NCBI RefSeq assembly: GCF_905475345.1
Contig: NC_066595.1
Coordinates: forward strand, 7,353,001-7,417,000
Origin: Vespula vulgaris
Lineage: Eukaryota; Arthropoda; Insecta; Hymenoptera; Vespidae
Length of the DNA: 64,000 nucleotides
Direction of reading: 5' to 3'
The translations under genes and the position numbers were made by a program. How positions within the stretch are numbered: position 1 is the stretch's first letter; each line of letters begins with the position of its first letter. The notes under the pieces are model-generated. The model was given only the letters and a program-made list of their open reading frames with translations. It was not told the DNA's origin and searched no databases. This document shows positions 42,316 through 54,600 of this stretch, in pieces.

Positions 42316-44324
42316 TGGACTTACAGCACTCTCAAAATAAACGGTCCATTTATTTTAAACGAATGTGTACACGTTTGCCTTTCACAAATTTTTAATAAAT
42401 AATATTTATAATTGCGGATGAAGAATAAAATTTTTTAATTTGAGAAATAATATATATATATATATATATATCACAAGAAGAGAAAAAAAAAGCAGACGAT
42501 ATTTCCTACCCGTGAAAAATATCTTGCTAGTAGTAATATTTTTCTCTCTAATGTGTTCATGCATATGCATGCGTTCGCATATCTCGATACATGAAAGTTC
42601 CTCTAACCTCGACTTTTCAACTTCGTTCCGACGTAAAACGCGTAGCGGCTTCTACGTTTTAACGTTCGTTCTTCTTGGAGGAAATCCATATCATATCTCA
42701 CGCTAAGTTCGCAGACCTTTTTGCTATTAAATCGTGCTGCTCTTGTTCTACTTTGCACCAAGTTTCGCTGATCGCGGACGTGATAATAGCTTTCTCTTTT
42801 TTCTTTCCTTTTTTTTTTTTTTATTCCAAGAAAAACGATGCGACGTATTATATGGAACGTTCCATTATCGTTGAAACTCAATTAATTCGAAACGTATTCG
42901 TACGTGCCGAATTATCGATCGAATTATCAATCTAAAATATTAATTTTATAAAACGTCATGTTCTAGCCTTGGCAAATTTAACGATATTAATAAATTAAAC
43001 GAAACTAAACTAGAACTAACTTAAATGCTCGAAGATCGTGCCTGTGTATTATCGTTAAAAAAGTCTACTGGAGTGATATATAGATATATTAGATCGCTAT
43101 CAGAAAATTAAAAATACTTGTGGAAGGGCAGATTCACGCTTACCATTTAATTGAACGGTATGGCTCTATAAATTTGTGAATCTATCAGAGAACGGTGTAC
43201 GTGGTACGCATCGAAACTGGTTCTCCCCTAGGAAAAGCGTAGCAGATAATTATTTATTCGATTCGATGGCTCTCCAAGGAAATGAGTAACGAGGAGTATC
43301 GTCGCTCGATCGTGTTTTAGCGATGTCAACGACCTCGGTTTCCCGCTGAATTTTCCGTTTTCGTGATGCGTACAATTTTTACGATTTTTCGAGACATCGA
43401 GATCGAACGTAATCTCCACTTTGATGCGTCGCACGATCGATCACTTTCGGATTACCAAGGTGAAAAGCATTTCTCTAAAACCTTCTCGTCGATCAAGTTT
43501 TAATCTTATTGATCGATAAAATGGATCGAAAGGATTAAAATCGAACTGTCGCGGGAAAAAGTCGATGAACGAGTTGACATTAAAAATAATAAAAGAAAGA
43601 AAAGGGAACAAATGCCATCGATCGAAAGAATCATCGATCTCTATAATACTCATTCGATAAAACTCTGAATCGAAAACCGAGTAAAACTATAAATCAATAA
43701 ATAAAATTATCCAAAAGATCCTCCGTATCTCGTGTTTCTCGTGGGGAAACAACAGGAACACTTATGGACACACATTAATTTAATAAACGGCACGTAGAGA
43801 TTCCAATATCGGCACCGAGTTCTAGGAAAGCCCTAATCGACTCGAGATATTTCCATCCTTCCAACCCTTCGTGGAATTTCGGAATGGTCCAGAGCGAATA
43901 CCAACCGAACGCGCCTTTCTAATACCGGATTCTGAATTATGATTGATGTTGATAGCTGTTAAGTCGAATGGTTTAAATTAGCATCTCGGAACGTTGCCCG
44001 TTCTATCAAGAACTATCGATAATCTCGTTCTCCGAGAATAGTCGATTATATCTCTACCCTTCGTATTCTAATAACGTAAGAGAAGAAGCATTGGTATTGA
44101 AGGTGTACCGTAAGGGAGACAATAAAGGGAATGACCGGTGGCCCATTGTGAGTCCATTAGATAATTACGAAGTTGCACATTGAGGTAACCACGAGGGAAG
44201 CTGAGAGATATTAAACGCGTGGTTATCATTCTAAGAACTATTGTATCGCAATCGAGAGAAAAGATAGAACGAGTGTATACTGTACTTTTCTGCTATTCGC
44301 TATATATAATATTATTTTCTTCTA

Positions 44325-44370
<46 letters not shown>

Positions 44371-44379
44371 GTTATCTAT

Positions 44380-44425
<46 letters not shown>

Positions 44426-47400
44426 GTCTGTCTGTCTATCTATCCATCTTTTTTCACATTTAAAAACACATCTACGATAGCGTGAAAGCCATAAAACTAC
44501 TTGGCATTACTCCAAACGCGTTTATTGCGGGATTAGCCGGTCTCTTTGTCTCTTTTCTGTTCTCTATTCCCTATCGCTCTTTACCACGTATCGTTCTTCC
44601 TTCCTCAAAGGATCTTCCCAGCGACATCGACTTTGGCACAGGTGCAAATTTTTGTTTACTCCTCCTTGGCATCACTTACATACTCCTATAGTCGTTGTTT
44701 TCGTAAGATACGTACGAGGCGCGAGAAAGAGAAAGAAAGTGAGAGAGAGAAAGAGAGAGAGAGAGAGAGAATAAGAGAATAGCAAGGCAAACCTTTTAAC
44801 CATGTAAATCGACTCTCGCTCCTACTCTCCCAACTATTCTCATAGTTTCCTCGTTATGCAAACCGTTTAACCCGTTTTAAATCTTTCCGCCCAAAATGTT
44901 CTCACAGCTCTCGATGGCTCATATTTTTTACAAAAAAAAAGAAAGAAAAAAAAAAGGAAAAGTTGAGACCGGAACGTGTACGCGAGAGAGTGAGAATTAG
45001 AGAAATGATTTTATTCGCGTATCTCTTCTTTTTTTTGTTTTTTTTAACCCGACGTTAATGCCGAAAGAAAGTAAGCTTTATGGCGTCAATCGTAAAGGTA
45101 AACGTAGCTACATATTTTCCATATAAAAATTCGTCGAATCGGAAAGATATAGATATTTTTTATTCTCGTTATCGATTCAGGCAGGCCCCCCGGAAGGATG
45201 CTCGAAATTTACGATAAGCGTTACCCACCAAGCGATGGAATTTCGCGCACACTCGTTTTACGACGTACCACGTGTCTGGAAAAAAAAAAACGAAGGACAA
45301 AAAGAGAACGCACGCTCGATTCTATCGACAGGTGTTCGAACTTTGCATCGACCGCTCTTTTATCGGAGCTCGTACGAACCAAACCCCTTGTCCTCCTCTT
45401 CTCTTTACCTCGAGCTTCGGGTAATCTCAAAGCTGACGCGTTGTTTCGCTTGAAACGCTTATGTGCAGTAACAATGTTTTTATTATATCTCTCCCTCGCG
45501 ATTTTATATCCTCTCTTGTAACATTTTTTTTTTGGTTCTTTTTCCTTTTCTTTTCTTTTTCTTTCCTTTTTTTCTTCTTTTACAAGCTCATTAGTATAAC
45601 TACTTTATTTCGAAAAGAAATATATTTTCTATCGAGAGAGAGAGAGAGAGTGAGAGAGAGAGAAATAAAGATACATCGATTAATTAACAATATTAATATA
45701 ATATTCGAACTGATCGTGGGACTGGATTAATTACGAATTTCTGTGAATTCTCATGGACTTACAAACATTAGCCACTCGCATGGCAGAGAAACGGCATCGT
45801 CGAACGTTTCCAGCTTCAAATCCCGAGACTAGAAGCAGCTTAAGAGTTAAGCGTATCTCGTTCGGAATTGTCAAGGTGAATAGAAAGAGAATGAGAGAGA
45901 GAGAGAGATAGAGAGAGAGAACAAAACGACATTGTCGGAAGATAAAGAGCAAGGTCCAAGTAACGTTGGTAAACCCGTTTGTCAAGGGTTCCGTTGAAAC
46001 TTACGATTAACGAGCCGAAGGACGAATCCTCTCTCTCTCTCTCTCTCTCCTTCTCTCTCTTGCTATCCCTTTACTATTCCATGTTAACGAGTACCTACAT
46101 TCGTGAGACAATAACGTCAACGTTACAAGAGAATCGCGGAAAGAGAGACAGTTAAGGTGGGAAAACGCTTTTCCTACTGTTTGTTATGCACAAAGGACTT
46201 ATGGAAGAATATCCATGGGACAATGAATTTCACTTGTGAGTGTAGAAACTCTCGGTATCCAGTTAGGAATGATCGGGAGTTGTTTATAAATTAAAATTCG
46301 TTTCCGTGTCATCCACGGAAAATATATTTCTCTCTGTATGTTATTTTGATATCCATCTCGTGTTCCATGTAAAATTAAGAAACATAGGAAGGAGTTAGAG
46401 TACGTGTACCGCAGGAAATGAAATGTCGTACGAGCTTTTGGTATCGGAATTCGGCCGAAGGAAACTCGTATGCATTGGCAAGCTTCCAAATGGTATCCTA
46501 AACGTCACCCGGCTGTCATTAGCATCGCACAGAGCACACGCGTTACCAGAATGGTATTCGTACTCACGTTTATCGTCATAAATAGTGCGGACGGCCGATA
46601 AATAATGTTCTTTGCCAGAGAATGAACGAGGAACGATAACGTTCATCGATGGACGACGTAGATATGGCTATTAGCGTCATTTTCCTATAAACACGCACAA
46701 TGCATTGTCTCTCTCTCGTTCCGATATTCGAATTGTTCTTTTTTAAACGATATTTCTTCTACGAATTCTTTTTTTCTTTTTACTGATGATGATGATGATG
46801 ATGATGATGATAATGATGATAAAAATAATAATAATAATATGAATAATTTATATTATTTTATTAATAATAAAATAATAATGATAAATTATTATCATTAATA
46901 TAATATATATTACATATATTTCATATTATATATTATATATAATTAATAATATACATTATATATACTATATATTAATAATAATGATAATGATGATAATGAT
47001 GATGATGATGACAATGATAATAATAATAATAATAATAGAGATAATAATAAGAATAATCTTAGATCGATTCGAATATGATCAAGTTCATCGTTCGTGCACG
47101 AGGAAACCTTATGAAAACTGACGGTCCGCTTCCCCTTGCAAACTTAATCCCAATTACATAGAGAATAGCCACCTTAGAATGTCGAGAGATATATCGGCCG
47201 GAATATCGAGCTCCTCGAAATAGACGTCAACCCTAGCGAGGAGAAAGTTCTTAGTCGGGCGAGGTAGAAATTACCGTTGCTAACTAAGTTAGTTAGTGGT
47301 CCCTGATGTACATTTCGACGCATCGCTAAATCCTCGCTTAAGACGATGTTCGATGAATCGCTCGATTGAATCGAATGAGATGCAATTACCTCATCGATAT

Positions 47401-50400
47401 AATCATGCCGATGTGTTTTAAACGATCTATTCTCTACCTTTATCGAAAGGATAAATAAATTTAGAAATAAGAAAATTAGCTATACGAAATGAATGATTCT
47501 CTACAAATTTCTATTACGTAATATTACATAAAATTCTTGTTTTAAACATTTATCAAGTAACAACTTTAATACCGTTTAATTTATCGAAACGAATCTCATT
47601 GATCATAGTCACTTTTGCTATTTTATTATTTTACGAAAAAGTTACGTGCACTATGTGTGTGTTTTGTGCGTTTATAGATATATAGAAACTACTTCATAAA
47701 ATAGTACAGTCAGTTTCGACAGCGTATAAGCCATGAACACGCCATACACGTAATATCGATACAACCGGAAATACAATCTATCCAAGTATCGATAACCGGG
47801 TTGGATAAGACCACGACTTCACATTGCTGGAAAATCGAGATTTAAGACGAGATTCGAGTGGATTTTTCTTCGATCCTTTATCCAACGTTCTTAAAAATCT
47901 AAATCTTTCTCGAGCGAGATGTTAAATTTATAAATAAAAACGAATGGAAAACCGATATGTTCGTCTATTTATCTCTACACTCGTGCATACACATAACGAA
48001 TGAATCTAACGGAGAAAATAAAATGTCACTGACGTTCATAGCGGCCATTAACTTACGATAATTAAATAGAAAAAAAAAGAGAGAATGAAACGCTTTTATA
48101 TATACGGAAAACAAATCCTCATACATTATCTACAAATAAAAACGTATCTATTTATTGTTTATATAGATCACGATTCCACATTGCCGGAAAATCGAGATTT
48201 AAGACGAGATTCGAATGGACTTTCCTTCGATCCTTTATCCAACGATTTTAAAAATTGAAATCTTTCTCGAGCGAGATGTTAAATTTATAAATAAAAACGA
48301 ATGGAAAACCGATATGTTCGTCTATTTATCTCTACACTCGTGCATGAACATAACGAATGAATCTAACGAAGAAAAAAAAAGTCATTGACGTTTATGACGG
48401 CCATTAACGATAACATTTATGATAACTAAACCAAAAAAAAAAAAAAAGAAAGAAAGAAAAGTGGAACGCTCTTTAATAAATAAAAAAGGGAACAATTCCG
48501 TGCGTATTGCTTACAAATAGATATGCATCTATTTATTGTTTATATCCGAGGAAACAAGCTTTCGTAGGTACGTTGGAAAAAAACAAAATAGGATGAAATC
48601 GATGTCAGCTCGAAAAGCGGAAGAGATTGAGGAGAAGGTGTAGAGGAGTGGTGCATGCTCGACGTCTGATTAATCGTGCAAGCGCGAAGTACGATAACAG
48701 GATAGTAGAAGCGAGACAGAAAGAGAAAGGGGTGGGCTTTTGCTAATTAAACGCTTCCGAGATAAGCACCGTTGTTGACGTTTATTCTTTAGACCGCAAC
48801 ACGACGTTTCTCCTTCGTCGACCTTCCTCACAGGGATACAGAAACTACGTCAAAATTGCATTCACCAAATCGAGCAAAAGAAAGAAAGGAAAGCAAGATC
48901 GAGTCGGTGATTCATAAGATAATTCTGTTCTACTTCTTTTCAAAAGCAAATGTCCATTTATAACGGTGTTTCGAGTATTTTTACGAGATAACCGATTCTT
49001 CTGCCTTAACTTTTCCTGCATTTTTCTTCTTTTTTCTTTTCTTTTTTCTTTCTTTTTTCTTTTCTGTTCTTTTCCTTTTTTTTTTGGCTCGAATATAGAG
49101 ATCACGGTGTATCCGACGACTTCTTACGACTTGGCTATACTCGTGTATGTAAGTATAAAGATACGAGATAATAGAATCTGAATGTTACTAGTTGTTTAAT
49201 ATTGTTCAAATGTTCACTATATAACGATAGGTTGCCATCTTATTATACTAATATACATAATAAAATAAAAATGATAGACATATATATATATATATATATA
49301 TATACATACGTATAAGGTAATTCGGGAAATGACGATCCACTTTTCTTTCTAAGCTTCAACGTATTATAAATTTAATCGTTATCTAAAAATAAATAAAATA
49401 TGTTTATAAAAGTAGATACATGAAAAATTAATGTCAAGATAAAACTGAAAAGTAAGCTTAGATTTTTTGTAGAAAAAAAATAGAAAAAGATATTGCTATC
49501 CATGCAAAAGACCGTCTGATTCAAAAAATCCAAGATGATCTATAATTTCATGTGTCATGATTCAAGTAATAAAAATTTTAAACGTAACAAAAAAAAAATT
49601 ATTTCTTAAACTCGCATAAAACTTCTTTTCCACAGAAATCACATAAATGCAAAAATGGTTGAATATCCTTTATGAAATCAGTTATCACATTTCACGTCGA
49701 ATTCACGTCGCCTTATTTCGTTATGCATTATCTTCTTTTTCAAATTTTTCTTCAGACTTTTCGATTACATAATTTGAAAAATTTTCATCCGAAGATGAAT
49801 CTTCCCTAAGAGAGACGTTTACGTTCGAGCTTGTCAGAATTTTTGGCACGTTTTGTTACTTTTGCCGCTTGAAACGTCTCTTATGTTCTCTAATTCGTTG
49901 AACTAACCTTTGATGGCGTACTGGGAATTGGATTAATTTTATATAGCATTGTGTCTGGCATGTCTGCCATGAGAGTCTTTTTATTTATTGTTTGCGCACA
50001 AGCGGATAAGATAGATACTAATGGTTCTTTATTTTCCTTTGTATCTTCTTTAATTACGTGAGGCACATGTTGTTTTGATTATTGTTCTTCATTTGAGAAA
50101 GCACATAATAAAATTTTATCATTCAAAATAATTAAATTTCACGTAATCAATGTATAAATTCCGTAAATAATATATAAATTGTTAATGGATCATCTATTTC
50201 CGAAAAAATCGAATCATCTATCTCGAAATCAGGTAATACACTTGATTTTTTATTAATATTAAAACAATATCTTATTGCACGATTATAAATATATTCTTTA
50301 AATATTAATTATAAGTATAATATATTAATATTAATAAATAAATACGAATAATTAATATATTATATTTAGAAGTCATTGTTTTTTAATAATTAGTTAGTAA

Positions 50401-51373
50401 ATTCTGATTAAAAGACCGAGCAAAAAATTTATAAGAGTATTTAATTTCTATATTACAGATAAATTATTTAATTCCTTAACTGAAAACAAACGAAGAGTAT
50501 TGTTCATGACTTTCGTTTATAGCATAGAATTGTAATTTCTGTCGCTAAAAATATCGGAAAATTATATTTACAAAAAGCTATATTTACAAAATGTGAGACC
50601 GTATCGTTTCACCCATTACAAATAAATAAATATATATATATACATATATATTAATATACGTATTTATTAATGTATATATATAGAGAGAGATAAAGAGGGA
50701 AAGAAAGAGAGAGAAATAATTCACAATGAGCTTATTAAAGATATACGTAACATGTGTTAAATACCTTCATTAATTTTTATTAATCCTTTCTGCAAGATTA
50801 TTCAAATCACCAAAAACGTCATAGAATTGTAATTGCGAAGGAAAATTCGTTGAGTCGATTGCACCAAGTATTAGCCTCTTGTTCATAGAAAAAAGAAAGA
50901 AAGATAGAAAGAGAAAGAGAGAGAGAGAAAAAAAAACAACGTTAGAATAATTAAGCGGTTTACGTGGTTTCTGTAATTCGGTCCTCGTCCAGAACGTAGT
51001 TTCTTTTTAATCCCTCCTAGTTATACGGGGTAGGAAGTTAATGACCACTCGTGTAAGCGAAACACAGGAGGAAGTTGTCCTTGGCTATTACACGAATTCG
51101 CTCTAGAAGACTCTACTTTAACTAGGCCAGCTATGCGCGTTGGAGAGTATGCATTAATTTACGATCTTGCTATGTTATCCTAAGTTCCCTAACTCTCGGG
51201 ATACATGCGTCTTATCCTTTATACTATTCCCTAACTTTAGAAAATGTCGCTGAATATTCCCCTCCGCATTTCGTCGCTCCATTATGTGATTCTCCCACTT
51301 GAAGTAAACTTTTCAAATGTGAACTTTGTAAAAGTCGATTGTATGAAAGAAAAGAGTAAAAAAGATTGAGAGA

Positions 51374-51405
<32 letters not shown>

Positions 51406-51606
51406 CAGATAGAAAGAGAGAGAGAGAACATCGATAGCAACGACTTCGATCTTGGAATATTAGCTATCATCAACGTGGTTTTTAGGCTCATGCTTTTCAT
51501 GGAAATCCGTGGTTTTATCTATTGGACAATTCGACTCGATTCAACGACCATTTTCGTACGCATTGATGTCTCGATCGATGTCTGTTCTCTTTTTTCTCTT
51601 TCTCCT

Positions 51607-51661
<55 letters not shown>

Positions 51662-54600
51662 CGTATACACACCCATACACATACACACAGCACACATACA
51701 ACATATTCGTTCTTCGACGAACAATCGTAAATTCAAATTCACGCGACACGATTCACACTCTTCGTATCTCTCCTCTGTTCTCTCTCATTTTGACATCGAA
51801 ATACTATCACCTTTGAAAGGGGAGGAGTATCCTATAACGAATCCACGCGAATGGTTTACACATTCACGAATTCGTCCGTGAATTCTCTCCGTCGAAATAC
51901 TACTATCTATTATTTCGAATATAATGAAATTCGATACCGGTAACCTTAATTAAAAAGCAAATTTTAATACGCGAATGAAATATTTTCACTATGTATATAT
52001 ATATATGTGTCTTTTTTCGAAAAATTAATCTCACAGTGATAATAAAAATGATGAAATAATTTCACTTTTCTATTCGAACGTTGCAAGAAGGACGAATCGA
52101 TAAAAAATAAAATATTATTGTTGCGAAGGGCTCTACGTATAATAATAATTGTCTATTTTATCAGATTAATTAATATATGTAAGCATACAAAGGTGAACCC
52201 GATAAATTTCAAAGGACAAATCAATTGAATGATATAATTTCATTAGATACGATCGTTTCCATTAAACAATGCAACAAATTGAAATAATCTAATTGCATTT
52301 ATATATTTCTAGCTTTGGCTATAAAAGAAACATCCTATTAAAATAACACGCGCGAGTTATCGTACGTAATGATAGCGTTAATGAAAGAATACGGTAGAAA
52401 GAGCGAGCGAATGTACAATATACGATAGGTTTATCGATCCATCATTTCTCTATTTCTTTCAAATTAATACTCGCGAATGTTCCCTATGGTTATCATACAT
52501 CTCGAAGATACATTATCATAAGCTTACATTCGTTTTTCTTTCTTTCATTCTTTTGTAAAAACATACGTCACGTTTCGTTGTTTCTAATCAAATTCTTAAC
52601 ACGATGATGGAACGTTAGGATCGGTCCAAATAAAATTAAATGTTTAATCCTTCTGACGAAAATGCAAAACGTATATCTCTAGTCACGTCGAAAGGACTCA
52701 AAAGGATAATGGTACCACCACCAGTAGCAGCAGCAACAGCAGGAATAACGTCAACAGCAAAAGCAATAGCAGCAGCAAAAGCAGACTTCATAGCGAACAT
52801 GAGACGAGAGTGAACGAGAGAAATAAAAAACAGAAGAAAAAGAGACAGAGTGGAGTCACGTATATAAAACAAACTCGAGGACCGAAATCCGCGGAAAAGC
52901 TGCGTTTCGTTTTTAAGCCGGGCCCTCTTATATTCTGCTCGCGTGCGAAGGATATAGGTAGCACTCGACGAAGGGACGTCTGTTGGAACGACGAAAGACG
53001 AGTGCGAGCTTACCCAGCCACGTTTCTCCCCGAAAAGTGGATTCCCTTGACAAAAGACGACCAACCTAATAACAATTTACAATTATCACGGCTCCACGAA
53101 TGCTATCTTTTGTTCTTTATTTCACGGAGTACATGGAATTCTAATCCAACTCGCGAATCGGTACTAACTTTCGTTCTTTGTATAATTAGATTTCTTTATT
53201 TCCTTTTTTTTTGTTTTTTTCTTTGTTTTTGTCTTTTATATCCTTTCTTGTTCTTTTCTTTTGGGAGGAAATAATGACGTGGTACTCGTAACAGTTAAGC
53301 AGATCAGCAAAGATATTACTTCTATGTCCTGTCTTTCAAAAATCTACGTTCTTTTTCTCAGGTGAGAACTAAGTTTTCAACGATGAATCGAGTCTCTCTC
53401 TCTCTCTCTCTCTCTCCCTCCCTCCCTCTCTCTCTCGTTCGAAAGCAAATAACTCTCCAATTTATGATGTTTGTTATCACCTTCGATAACAGAAGAGAAA
53501 ATGCCGTGCACGAAGATCCCACGAGAGTCGATAGCTCGTTTTAGCCATATACATATATACAGTACCATGTATGTATATATATATACACACACAGAGATTG
53601 ATCATCATACGTACACAAGATCGTGCGAGTTTTGTAAACGTAAACCGAAAGGTACGTCGAGTGTCCACCAAGTCATTCCAATTGCAAGAAATTCCGATCA
53701 CGTACGCGTATCGGTGGTAACTTACGCTTTAGCCGGAATTAGGACGGACTTTGTCGCTGACGAGAGAAAAACCTCCGAGCGTTCCTATTCCGTCGAAAAG
53801 TTTTACGGATTTTAAAGCAACCCCTGCTGATTACATCGCGGCCATTTACTCTTCTTCTAATTAAATCGCTCCTCTCTGCCATTGGAAACCTCGACGAAAG
53901 CTTTTTATCCTTCTTCTAACTAACTTCAACAATAAAATTTACGAGTGTACGTTTCTTTTGAAATCGACAACACTAAGATGATAAGATGATAATCATGAAA
54001 CAGATGAAAAAAAGTAAGACAAAATACATCTTCGAAATTAGCTGTCACTTCTTTTCTTTTCTTTTCTTTTCTTTTTCTTTTTCTTTATTTTTCTCTACAT
54101 TCTTCATTTTATTTTCGAACAATGCCAAGACAATAATCTTTGCTATCTACTTTCGAAACAGGCACGTAACAATTTTACGACTTTCGTATCATGTGTTCCT
54201 CAAATGTCCGTGTGCTCCTTTTAGTTTTGAAATTTTTATTCTTGATTTCCTTCAAATACAACACGTTGGATAATAAAAATCCAACGACGGGAAGTTTTCA
54301 ACGGAAATGACGTCATTTCTGGCACTCCTATAATCGACCACGAAAACGAGACTCCAAACCGTTCTCCTATTAAATCGACGTTGACGAACTCGCTTCATCA
54401 TTGAATCCTTTCGCAATTTCGTTAATGACGATGGAAGCTCGTTCTTCTTTGCTCTATCGATTTATGAACGAGTATACATGAGTAACGTGCGATTTGAAAT
54501 GTTGCGAGGAAATTGATCGGAAAGGGATGCAAATCTATCGATTCTTTCTCTTTTTTCTTTTTTTCTTTTTTTTTTTTTAATTAATCAAACTATCGTTTTC

